NCBI GenBank assembly: GCA_937901695.1
Contig: CALDJN010000134.1
Span: 1 to 5,370 of the forward strand
DNA: 5,370 nucleotides
Source of the DNA: an uncultured Anaerocolumna sp.
Lineage (GTDB): Bacteria > Bacillota > Clostridia > Lachnospirales > Lachnospiraceae
Direction: 5' to 3'
Positions within the stretch are counted from its first letter, which is position 1. Each line of letters opens with the position of its first letter. Made by a program: the position numbers and the translations under genes. Under the pieces are notes generated by a model, which ran no database searches, was not told where the DNA came from, and saw only the letters and a program-made list of their open reading frames with translations. Shown here in pieces: positions 1-4,766 of the stretch.

Positions 1-462
1 ACAACCAGAAATACACTACAGGGTTTCTTTTTAGCTCCTCATATTGTATCTGAGGCAGTAAAAGGTGCCTTATTGATAGCTAAGGTATATAAGGAATTAG
101 GATTTAAGGTTGTACCTGATGTGGATGATATTAGAAGTGATATAATACAGGGTATCCAATTTGAAAACGAAGAGAGAGTCGTAGAATTTTGTAAAGGTAT
201 ACAAAGCGCCTCTGCAGTAGATTCATACGTTACTCCTGAGCCATGGGATATGCCCGGATATGAAGATAAAGTTATTATGGCAGCTGGTGGATTTGTGCAG
301 GGCTCATCAATAGAGTTAAGTGCAGATGGTCCAATGAGGGAACCTTATTTCGCATATTATCAGGGTGGTTTAACTTATGAACATTGCAAACTTGGTTTAA
401 TGAAAAGCTTAAACAATTTATATGAAAACAATTTAATTGATAAAACAAAGCTGGCTAAGTAG
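1..462 (+). CDS. ynbB: Methionine gamma-lyase / aluminium-resistance family protein (YnbB-like), C-terminal part
   Basis: The reading frame is open from base 1 and ends at TAG 460-462, giving 153 C-terminal residues; the 5' end is outside the window. The TTG at 73 is an internal Leu codon, not a start, because the upstream codons (GFFLAPHIVSEAVKGA) already fit the family. The segment with PGYEDKVIMAAGGFVQGSS, followed by ELSADGPMREP and a YYQGGLTYEHCKLG tail, is characteristic of the PLP-dependent family called methionine gamma-lyase or aluminium resistance protein (B. subtilis YnbB), which has the cystathionine-lyase fold and is usually a little over 400 residues. The Schiff-base lysine lies upstream of the window, so catalysis cannot be judged here. 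In Firmicutes this gene is often near hfq and lexA, and lexA is indeed the convergent neighbour, 5 bp away. The substrate in vivo is not settled for the family; lyase activity is inferred from homology. Confidence 0.88.
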   Translation, partial: TTRNTLQGFFLAPHIVSEAVKGALLIAKVYKELGFKVVPDVDDIRSDIIQGIQFENEERVVEFCKGIQSASAVDSYVTPEPWDMPGYEDKVIMAAGGFVQGSSIELSADGPMREPYFAYYQGGLTYEHCKLGLMKSLNNLYENNLIDKTKLAK

Positions 463-477
463 CCAGCTTACATTTTT
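448..477. terminator. Bidirectional terminator shared by ynbB and lexA
   Basis: A 9-bp perfect stem, AAGCTGGCT (448-456) with AGCCAGCTT (461-469), closes a 4-nt loop. Toward the right it is followed by ACATTTTT; on the opposite strand it is followed by a T-rich run (TTTGTTTTA, complement of 441-449). It therefore fits a Rho-independent terminator in both directions. It overlaps the stop codons of both genes: TAG 460-462 on the + strand and TAA 468-470 on the - strand. Confidence 0.8.
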
Positions 478-1079
478 CTAAATAATCCAATGACCTTTCC
501 TAATATTTTCACGTCTTTTGTAATAATAGGGGACATGAACTGATTTTCTGGTTGTAATCTAATATAATCTTTTTCTTTGAAGAATCTTTTGACTGTTGCT
601 GAATCTTCCAAAAGAGCAACTACAATTTCTCCGTTAATAGCATCGCTTTGTTGTTTTATCAAAACAAAATCTCCATCATATATACCAGCATCAATCATGC
701 TTTCTCCTTGAATCTTAAGCATAAACACATTGTTTTCATCAACTAAGTCCTTAGGTACAGGGAAAGTATCTTCAATATTTTCTACAGCTAGAATTGGTTG
801 ACCAGCCGTAACTTTACCGACTATTGGAACGTTAACTACATTTTTATTAATAGGCATATCAAATCTATCTAAAACTTCAATCGCTCTTGGTTTAGTAGGG
901 TCTTTTCTAATATATCCTTTATGTTCTAACTTTTCTAAATGGCTATGGACCGTAGAGGTGGATTTTAAGCTTACACCGTTACATATTTCTCTAACTGCAG
1001 GTGGATAGCCTTTTTTTTGTATTTCCATTTTAATAAATTCTAATATTTCAATTTGTTTTTGAGATAAATCTTCGTACAC
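468..1079 (-). CDS. lexA: LexA, SOS response transcriptional repressor
   Basis: Repressor and self-cleaving serine protease of the SOS response, 203 residues, full length. The N-terminal winged helix-turn-helix covers about residues 1-65, with recognition helix STSTVHSHLEKLEHKGYI (41-58). A linker with PRAIEVLDRF leads to the cleavage site Ala92-Gly93 (GKVTAGQPI), followed by the S24-type peptidase domain with catalytic Ser127 (QGESMID) and Lys164 (ATVKRFF). These three sites are all offset by 8 from E. coli LexA (A84-G85, S119, K156), so the autoproteolytic machinery is intact. The start is GTG 1079-1077, supported by GAGGTG (complement of 1086-1091) 6 nt upstream. The gene is divergent from a yneA-like gene and very likely represses both itself and yneA: a LexA-like box sits on its own -35. 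RecA filaments on single-stranded DNA would trigger cleavage; that step is inferred from the family. Confidence 0.97.
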   Translation of the reverse strand: MYEDLSQKQIEILEFIKMEIQKKGYPPAVREICNGVSLKSTSTVHSHLEKLEHKGYIRKDPTKPRAIEVLDRFDMPINKNVVNVPIVGKVTAGQPILAVENIEDTFPVPKDLVDENNVFMLKIQGESMIDAGIYDGDFVLIKQQSDAINGEIVVALLEDSATVKRFFKEKDYIRLQPENQFMSPIITKDVKILGKVIGLFRKM

Positions 1080-1085
1080 TTATAA

Positions 1086-1091
1086 CACCTC
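1086..1091 (-). promoter_or_regulatory. lexA ribosome binding site
   Basis: GAGGTG on the - strand, 6 nt before the GTG codon. It decides the non-ATG start of lexA, because no other in-frame start with a comparable site lies nearby. Confidence 0.8.
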
Positions 1092-1160
1092 ACATATATT
1101 AATCGCATCAATTATTTTTCATACATAAAGAAAAGGGAACTAGTACTAAAAGTTAAATTA

Positions 1161-1189
1161 ATTATAACATATAGAAAATAATAATTCAA
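1161..1189 (-). promoter_or_regulatory. lexA promoter (sigma-A type)
   Basis: On the - strand, TTGAAT (complement of 1184-1189) and TATAAT (complement of 1161-1166) are separated by exactly 17 bp. The predicted start site is near 1154, leaving a leader of about 75 nt before the GTG. LexA box 1 overlaps the last three bases of the -35, as expected for autorepression. The start site is inferred, not mapped. Confidence 0.8.
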
Positions 1190-1200
1190 ACGTAAGTTCG
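1187..1200. promoter_or_regulatory. LexA box 1 (lexA operator)
   Basis: CAAACGTAAGTTCG matches the Gram-positive LexA box CGAACNNNNGTTCG at every fixed position except the second (A for G). It overlaps the -35 of the lexA promoter, so it is the probable autoregulatory operator. Confidence 0.82.
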
Positions 1201-1218
1201 ATTATTTTCAAAAAACCC

Positions 1219-1247
1219 TTGACAGGGAACTTATGTTCGCATATAAT
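1219..1247 (+). promoter_or_regulatory. yneA promoter (consensus sigma-A)
   Basis: TTGACA (1219-1224), a 17-bp spacer and TATAAT (1242-1247) form a perfect consensus vegetative promoter. The start site should be near 1254. Such a strong promoter needs tight repression, and LexA box 2 fills most of the spacer. Confidence 0.9.
1226..1239. promoter_or_regulatory. LexA box 2 (in the yneA promoter spacer)
   Basis: GGAACTTATGTTCG differs from CGAACNNNNGTTCG only at the first base. It lies between the -35 and -10 of the yneA promoter, where bound LexA would directly block RNA polymerase. Its centre is 39 bp from box 1 and 31 bp from box 3. Confidence 0.87.
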
Positions 1248-1256
1248 AAAGTTAAT

Positions 1257-1270
1257 CGAACATAAGTTTT
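1257..1270. promoter_or_regulatory. LexA box 3 (downstream of the yneA start site)
   Basis: CGAACATAAGTTTT has a perfect left half-site (CGAAC) and a right half-site with two mismatches (GTTTT for GTTCG). It sits a few bases past the predicted start site and just before the ribosome binding site. It is the weakest of the three, but its position and the shared ATAAGTT core argue that it is real. Confidence 0.65.
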
Positions 1271-1276
1271 GGGGTG
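1271..1276 (+). promoter_or_regulatory. yneA ribosome binding site
   Basis: GGGGTG, 5 nt before ATG 1282, directly abuts LexA box 3. It fixes the start of the LysM protein downstream of the promoter and excludes the longer open frame from TTG 1219. Confidence 0.75.
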
Positions 1277-1281
1277 AGTAT

Positions 1282-1599
1282 ATGAAAAAGAAAAAAGCTA
1301 GAATAGTAAATAGGAAAAAATTTTTTGCCTTTGTTTTAACAACAATGCTAATACCGGTTTTAATAGTCTTTGCATTATTTAATAAAAACAATGTATATAG
1401 TTCAGAATACGAAAGCAGGTATGTAGAAATAAAAATAGAGAAGGGGGATACACTTTGGACAATAGCGCTAGAGAATAAACCTCAAAAATACGATACAAGA
1501 AAAATGGTGTATGAAATTATGAGGTTTAATAACTTAGCAGAAGAATACATATATCCAGGAGATATAATCAAAATTCCTATAACTAATGAAAATAAGTAG
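1282..1599 (+). CDS. yneA: YneA-like SOS cell-division suppressor (membrane-anchored LysM protein)
   Basis: The product has 105 residues: a very basic N-terminus (MKKKKARIVNRKK, 1-13), one hydrophobic membrane segment (about 14-33) and a single LysM domain (about 47-99) with the hallmark EKGDTLWTIA start and YPGDIIKIPI end. Size, topology and divergent position next to lexA match B. subtilis YneA, which delays septation during DNA damage. By analogy the LysM domain lies outside the membrane and contacts peptidoglycan. The start chosen is ATG 1282, preceded by GGGGTG (1271-1276) at 5 nt. The frame stays open back to TTG 1219, but that codon is the -35 hexamer and the first 35 or so bases would not be transcribed. 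Regulation is by LexA through boxes 2 and 3. Division inhibition is inferred from family and context; the LysM domain alone would only say cell-wall binding. Confidence 0.88.
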   Translation: MKKKKARIVNRKKFFAFVLTTMLIPVLIVFALFNKNNVYSSEYESRYVEIKIEKGDTLWTIALENKPQKYDTRKMVYEIMRFNNLAEEYIYPGDIIKIPITNENK

Positions 1600-1630
1600 A
1601 GGATATAGCAAAAATCCTCTACTTATTTTT
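1589..1630. terminator. Bidirectional terminator shared by yneA and the recombinase gene
   Basis: A 15-bp perfect stem (1589-1603 with 1615-1629) encloses an 11-nt loop. The core AAGTAGAGGA pairs with TCCTCTACTT. The arms end in A-runs on the left and T-runs on the right, giving a U-tract in either direction. The left arm contains the yneA stop (TAG 1597-1599) and the right arm the recombinase stop (complement of 1619-1621), so one palindrome ends both genes. Confidence 0.9.
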
Positions 1631-2584
1631 CCATTTGGCAAGGGGGTTGCTCTTGACCGCATCTCTTAATCTTTCATCATCGATATGGGTATATATTTGT
1701 GTCGTAGATACATTTTCGTGCCCTAATATTTCTTGCAGCGCTCTTATATCTACATTCCCATACTTGTACATCAAAGTAGCAGCAGTATGCCTTAGCTTGT
1801 GAGTTGAATATACATGAGTATCTAAGCCTGATAATTTCAAATATTTATCAATCATATGCTGAACAGCTCTAGTACTGATTCTATTTTTTCTTTTACTTAT
1901 GAACAAGGCTTTTTCATCATTAGAAACTTTAGGACGTACAGACATATAATCCGTAACTGCATCAATACAAGCTTCATTTAAATAAATTGTACGTTCTTTG
2001 TTACCTTTCCCGATGACCGTTAAAGTATCGTTCCTAATTTTATCAACATCAATGCTTACAAGTTCAGATAAACGCATTCCACAGTTTAAGAAGAGAGTTA
2101 TGATTGCATAGTCTCTCTTTTTGTATTCTTCAATAGTATTTGTACTGACGGAATTAAGAAGATTTTCTGCTTCCTCTAAAGTCAGATATATTGGTTGTCT
2201 AATGTCGGTTTTAGGGAATTCTAGACCAATGGCAGGATTTTCATCTATCAGTTTAACTTTTGTTTTTAAATAATTAAAAAATGATCTAATACTAGCTACT
2301 TTCCGAGATTTTGCATAGTTGCCATTGCCTCTAATTTTATCTACGAAGGATATATAAGCATAAAGGTCTTGGATAGTAACCTTTTGTATTGTTTTTATAT
2401 CTATATCGGTTATATCGATATCCTCAAAAGGTGTATTTTTTTCTACCATTCTATATCTGACTTTCAGGAATCTAAAGAAGGTTCTTAAATCAAAGAAATA
2501 TTCTTTCACTGTATTTGGTGATTTGCCACGAATTGTTTCCATGTAATTGAAATAGTCTTCCAATATTAAAGGCATATTCTCCAT
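1619..2584 (-). CDS. XerC/XerD-type tyrosine recombinase
   Basis: Site-specific DNA recombinase of the tyrosine (phage integrase) family. From ATG 2584 it has 321 residues: a SAM-like core-binding domain (about 8-115, with YMETIRGKSPNTVKEY) and a C-terminal catalytic domain (about 130-315). All active-site residues are present, numbered from this ATG: Arg171 (CGMRLSEL), Lys193 (IGKGNKER), His262 and Arg265 (HKLRHT), His289 (LGHENVS) and nucleophile Tyr298 (QIYTH). Spacings within the H-R-H-Y block match XerD closely. It is slightly longer than the usual Xer length of about 300; the extra residues fall in the N-terminal domain. ATG 2584 is preferred over GTG 2614 because GGAG (complement of 2592-2595) lies 6 nt upstream and nothing suitable precedes the GTG. 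It could be the chromosome-dimer resolvase or a Xer-like paralogue; the sequence does not decide. No arm-binding domain or adjacent excisionase is seen, so a prophage integrase is less likely. Confidence 0.92.
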   Translation of the reverse strand: MENMPLILEDYFNYMETIRGKSPNTVKEYFFDLRTFFRFLKVRYRMVEKNTPFEDIDITDIDIKTIQKVTIQDLYAYISFVDKIRGNGNYAKSRKVASIRSFFNYLKTKVKLIDENPAIGLEFPKTDIRQPIYLTLEEAENLLNSVSTNTIEEYKKRDYAIITLFLNCGMRLSELVSIDVDKIRNDTLTVIGKGNKERTIYLNEACIDAVTDYMSVRPKVSNDEKALFISKRKNRISTRAVQHMIDKYLKLSGLDTHVYSTHKLRHTAATLMYKYGNVDIRALQEILGHENVSTTQIYTHIDDERLRDAVKSNPLAKWKNK

Positions 2585-2591
2585 AGTTAAC

Positions 2592-2597
2592 TCCTTT
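2592..2597 (-). promoter_or_regulatory. Recombinase ribosome binding site
   Basis: AAGGAG on the - strand, 7 nt before ATG 2584. It decides the start codon. The 17-bp inverted repeat begins only 5 nt further upstream, so a hairpin there would sit directly against the bound ribosome. Confidence 0.8.
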
Positions 2598-2602
2598 CTA
2601 TA

Positions 2603-2640
2603 ATCATTAGTCACAAAATGTATATTTTGTGACTAATGAT
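2603..2640. repeat. Perfect 17-bp inverted repeat upstream of the recombinase gene
   Basis: ATCATTAGTCACAAAAT (2603-2619) and its exact complement (2624-2640) flank the 4-nt centre GTAT. No T-run follows on either strand, so it is not a normal intrinsic terminator. In the recombinase mRNA it would form a hairpin just 5' of the ribosome binding site. As DNA it could be an operator or a binding site for the recombinase itself. The structure is directly visible; the function is unknown. Confidence 0.9.
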
Positions 2641-2733
2641 ATATTCTATAAAACTTTTAGAATTCCTTCTTTATTTATATTAAATAAGATTTTTTTACTT
2701 TTATCCGCGCTATTAAAAAATTATATATTATTA

Positions 2734-2754
2734 ATGCAAAAACTACATTTGCAT
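2734..2754. repeat. ATGCAA-N9-TTGCAT dyad, copy 1
   Basis: ATGCAA (2734-2739) and TTGCAT (2749-2754) are separated by 9 nt. The arms extend to 8 bp (AATGCAAA / TTTGCATT, 2733-2755). The form is that of a dimeric-protein binding site with half-site centres 15 bp apart. No regulator can be named. Confidence 0.5.
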
Positions 2755-2905
2755 TTAAAACGACCTCTTAATTTGACCTATACGGCGTTTCTAAATATGT
2801 TTTAATGCTATTGGTCTATATATAATTAATATTCGCTAAATCGTGCATATACATGTTTAATTAGATATACCCTGTTTTTCGATTATTTTTATCAATCCAT
2901 ATAAC

Positions 2906-2936
2906 ATGCAATGGTACTTCTTGCATATTGTTGCAT
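2906..2936. repeat. ATGCAA-N9-TTGCAT dyad, copy 2, with an added TTGCAT
   Basis: ATGCAA (2906-2911) and TTGCAT (2921-2926) again have a 9-nt gap. A second TTGCAT (2931-2936) follows at a 10-bp period, the repeat unit being TTGCATAT. The identical spacing to copy 1, with unrelated gap sequence, suggests that the hexamers are selected. Confidence 0.5.
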
Positions 2937-2956
2937 ATAATTTACAAATAAAAAAG

Positions 2957-3010
2957 CAAAAGAATTACAAGTTAACATAATAATATTATGGACAACTATC
3001 AATTCTTTTG
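2957..3010. repeat. Compound dyad with outer 10-bp arms and inner palindrome
   Basis: The outer arms CAAAAGAATT (2957-2966) and AATTCTTTTG (3001-3010) are exact complements. At the same centre lies CATAATAATATTATG (2976-2990), with GTT (2971-2973) and AAC (2994-2996) between them. The left inner part, GTTAACATAATA (2971-2982), recurs exactly at 3049-3060 in the next hairpin. It could fold as an interrupted stem-loop RNA or be a protein-binding dyad. Confidence 0.5.
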
Positions 3011-3040
3011 TTTAATATGAATTATATCCTTTTTAAATTA

Positions 3041-3081
3041 AGGGTGATGTTAACATAATATAATTATGTTAACATCACCCT
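3041..3081 (-). terminator. Perfect 19-bp hairpin, probable terminator of the aminotransferase gene
   Basis: AGGGTGATGTTAACATAAT (3041-3059) and its exact complement (3063-3081) are separated by ATA. It lies 22 bp past the aminotransferase stop codon, where a terminator is expected. In that direction the stem ends in CACCCT and is followed by TTAATTTA, a poor U-tract, so termination may be partial. The opposite direction has no U-tract. The inverted repeat is certain; the terminator role is inferred. Confidence 0.6.
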
Positions 3082-3102
3082 AGCTTCATACTTATATATG
3101 AA

Positions 3103-4299
3103 TTATTTTTCTTCTACGATTTGTTTTATTCTTCTAAGTCCTTCTTTGATGTTTTCCATTGATGTAGCATAAGATAATCTGATATAATCATCATCACCAA
3201 AGGCAATACCTGGAATTACTGCAACTTTTACTTTGTCTAATAATAGCTTTGCGAAGTCTAGAGAACTCTCCACTTTCATTCCAGCTATGGTTTTTCCTTT
3301 AATGTTCTTAAGATTTACCATTACATAAAAAGCCCCTTTAGGCTTTCTACAGCTCAATCCTTCTATAGAATTGACCATATCAACCATAACATTTCTTCTT
3401 TCCTCGAAATGCTTTTTCATATATTCTACGCTGCTTTGATCGCCAACTAGCCCTTCTACGCTTGCATATTGCGATATTGAGCATGGACTTGATGTAGCAT
3501 GGCTTTGTATATTGCTCATTAACTTTGCAATATCTTCATTTGCTGCTGCATATCCTATTCTCCAACCTGTCATAGCATAAGCTTTGCTCATACCATTGAC
3601 AACAATGGTTAAATTTTTTATTTCATCATTTAAGGATGCAATGCTTATATGTTTTTCCGTATCATAAACTAGTTTTTCGTATATTTCATCAGATATAACA
3701 AAAATATTATTTTTAACTGCCCAATCTGCAATTTCTGCTAATTCTTCTTTGCTATAAATTGAGCCAGTAGGGTTGTTAGGGCTATTTAATATTATTGCTT
3801 TTGTTTTACTTGTTAATGCTTTATTCAAATCGTTCATTTCGTATTTAAAACTGTTCTCTTCTTTGGTTTTAATTAAAACAGGTTTTCCATCTGCTAGTTT
3901 GATTAATTCGGGATAGCTAACCCAATATGGAACAGGAACAATGACTTCATCTTCAGGATTTATTATTGCCAATAAAGCATTGTAAATGGATTGTTTCGCT
4001 CCATTTGATATAACAATATTACCTGATTTATATAAAAGATTGTTGTCATTATTAAATTTATTGCAAATTGCTTCCTTAAGTTCTACTATTCCCGATGCAG
4101 GTGTATATCTTGTTTTGCCACTTTTTATAGCGTTTATCCCTTCGTCTTTAATATTGCTTGGTGTTTCAAAATCAGGTTCCCCAGCCCCAAAGCTTACTAC
4201 ATCGATTCCTTTTGCCTTCATAGCTTTTGCTTTTGCTGTTATTTCCAATGTAACAGAAGGGGATATTTGCAGAGCCTTTTTTGATAATATGTAACTCAT
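3103..4299 (-). CDS. aspC: Aspartate aminotransferase (class I, PLP-dependent, subgroup Ib)
   Basis: Cytosolic PLP enzyme that interconverts aspartate + 2-oxoglutarate and oxaloacetate + glutamate, linking the TCA-type acids to the aspartate amino-acid family. It has 398 residues, normal for AspB/AspC of Firmicutes. Visible motifs: N-terminal GAGEPDFETP (38-47); SNGAKQSIYNA (98-108), whose Lys102 aligns with the lysine that binds the substrate side-chain carboxylate in subgroup Ib enzymes; YWVSYPE (125-131); NSPNNPTG (172-179) with cofactor-contacting Asn176; ISDEIYEKL (202-210) with Asp204 and Tyr207; the Schiff-base Lys239 in NGMSKAYAMTGWRIGY (235-250); and Arg374 (IRLSYA), which binds the alpha-carboxylate. 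The start is ATG 4299, with GGAGGT 6 nt upstream. It follows padR by 83 bp and ends before a 19-bp hairpin. The exact amino-acid range could be broader than aspartate, since the family includes related aminotransferases. Confidence 0.92.
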   Translation of the reverse strand: MSYILSKKALQISPSVTLEITAKAKAMKAKGIDVVSFGAGEPDFETPSNIKDEGINAIKSGKTRYTPASGIVELKEAICNKFNNDNNLLYKSGNIVISNGAKQSIYNALLAIINPEDEVIVPVPYWVSYPELIKLADGKPVLIKTKEENSFKYEMNDLNKALTSKTKAIILNSPNNPTGSIYSKEELAEIADWAVKNNIFVISDEIYEKLVYDTEKHISIASLNDEIKNLTIVVNGMSKAYAMTGWRIGYAAANEDIAKLMSNIQSHATSSPCSISQYASVEGLVGDQSSVEYMKKHFEERRNVMVDMVNSIEGLSCRKPKGAFYVMVNLKNIKGKTIAGMKVESSLDFAKLLLDKVKVAVIPGIAFGDDDYIRLSYATSMENIKEGLRRIKQIVEEK

Positions 4300-4305
4300 T
4301 TTACT

Positions 4306-4311
4306 ACCTCC
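4306..4311 (-). promoter_or_regulatory. aspC ribosome binding site
   Basis: GGAGGT on the - strand, 6 nt before ATG 4299; a near-ideal site that fixes the start. Confidence 0.85.
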
Positions 4312-4324
4312 ATTATTTAATATA

Positions 4325-4353
4325 TTTATAGTAAACTTCTATATAAATTTAAA
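4325..4353 (-). promoter_or_regulatory. Possible weak aspC promoter
   Basis: On the - strand TTTAAA (4348-4353) and TATAAA (complement of 4325-4330) are 17 bp apart, in the 83-bp gap after padR. The hexamers match consensus at 4 and 5 of 6 positions, but the surroundings are almost pure A/T, so chance is a real alternative. No terminator is visible between padR and aspC, so read-through from the PHP-padR transcript is equally possible. Confidence 0.3.
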
Positions 4354-4382
4354 ATTTCCTTCTTGAAAATGTTAAATAATAG

Positions 4383-4766
4383 TCAATATTTTATTCCATA
4401 TATATCTCTTAAGACACTTTTTATTATAGACATTGAATCTTCGAAAATAGTTTTGTATTGCAATAATATTATTTTGTAGTGTTCATACCCGGCGTCTGTA
4501 AGTTTATAACGTCTTATTGACCTTTTATCTGGTTCTTCCCACCAACCGGTTACATAACCTTCTTCTTCAAGTTCCCTAAGTAATGGATAAACCATGCCGG
4601 GGCTTGGCTCCCATTTATTGTTCAATCTGGCTTTTATCTCATCGATTATTTCATTGCCATAATAACTTTTTTCCTTTAATAAGTGCAAAATATACAGTTT
4701 AACAAAGGATGTAGTACTTATTTTTGAAGGGAACTGTCTATTTCTTTCTCCTTTATAGTTTGCCAA
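4383..4766 (-). CDS. PadR-family transcriptional regulator
   Basis: A 127-residue DNA-binding regulator with a PadR-type winged helix-turn-helix at about 22-95: FVKLYILHLLKEKSYYGNEI, recognition helix SPGMVYPLLRELEEEGYV (55-72) and a basic wing, PDKRSIRRYKLTDAG (79-93). A C-terminal helix (about 94-121) probably serves dimerisation. There is no large extra domain, so it belongs with the small, ligand-sensing or stress-responsive PadR proteins that usually repress. The start is TTG 4766-4764, supported by GGGAGG (complement of 4774-4779) 7 nt upstream; no in-frame ATG precedes the HTH. It overlaps the end of the PHP gene by 14 bp, so translation is probably coupled. No clear ATGT/ACAT PadR operator was recognised nearby, so its targets are unknown. 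Neighbouring aspC or the PHP gene are candidates by position only. Confidence 0.9.
   Translation of the reverse strand: MANYKGERNRQFPSKISTTSFVKLYILHLLKEKSYYGNEIIDEIKARLNNKWEPSPGMVYPLLRELEEEGYVTGWWEEPDKRSIRRYKLTDAGYEHYKIILLQYKTIFEDSMSIIKSVLRDIYGIKY

Larger units (their letters stand above)
2641..3040. other. Gene-free A/T-rich region with several dyads
   Basis: I find no convincing gene, tRNA or known riboswitch in these 400 bp. The open frames are very short and lack ribosome binding sites; the longest noticed has 24 codons from ATG 2906. A TATAAT on the - strand (complement of 2720-2725) could serve the recombinase, but no good -35 accompanies it. The region holds two equally spaced ATGCAA/TTGCAT dyads and a compound dyad near its right end, listed separately. 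It is bounded by two different long perfect inverted repeats. It may be a regulatory region, a decayed insertion or an unrecognised structured RNA. Confidence 0.6.

Noticed and set aside
1219..1281. N-terminal extension of the LysM protein from TTG 1219 (21 extra residues).
   Set aside because: The TTG is the -35 hexamer of a perfect consensus promoter and most of the extension lies before the predicted transcription start; ATG 1282 has a good ribosome binding site and gives a normal membrane-anchor N-terminus.
1158..1391. Open frame of 77 codons on the - strand across the lexA-yneA region.
   Set aside because: It runs antisense through both promoters, the operators and the yneA coding start, and resembles no family; it is a shadow of A/T-rich DNA.
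2585..2614. Start of the recombinase at GTG 2614 (10 extra residues).
   Set aside because: No ribosome binding site precedes the GTG and it falls inside the perfect palindrome; ATG 2584 has AAGGAG at ideal distance.
2906..2980. Possible 24-codon small ORF on the + strand in the gene-free region.
   Set aside because: No ribosome binding site, and no membrane, toxin or leader-peptide character; frequent in A/T-rich DNA by chance.
2641..3040. dif-like recombination site for the Xer recombinase.
   Set aside because: No 28-bp arrangement of two related 11-bp arms around a 6-bp centre resembling known Firmicute dif sites could be recognised by eye.
3986..4294. Open frame of 102 codons on the + strand inside the aminotransferase gene.
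   Set aside because: It is antisense to a clearly conserved enzyme and has no recognisable protein signature.
4312..4380. Inverted repeat ATTATTTAA / TTAAATAAT spanning the padR-aspC gap.
   Set aside because: Only A and T, 9 bp, with a 51-nt loop; expected by chance at this composition and not a plausible terminator.
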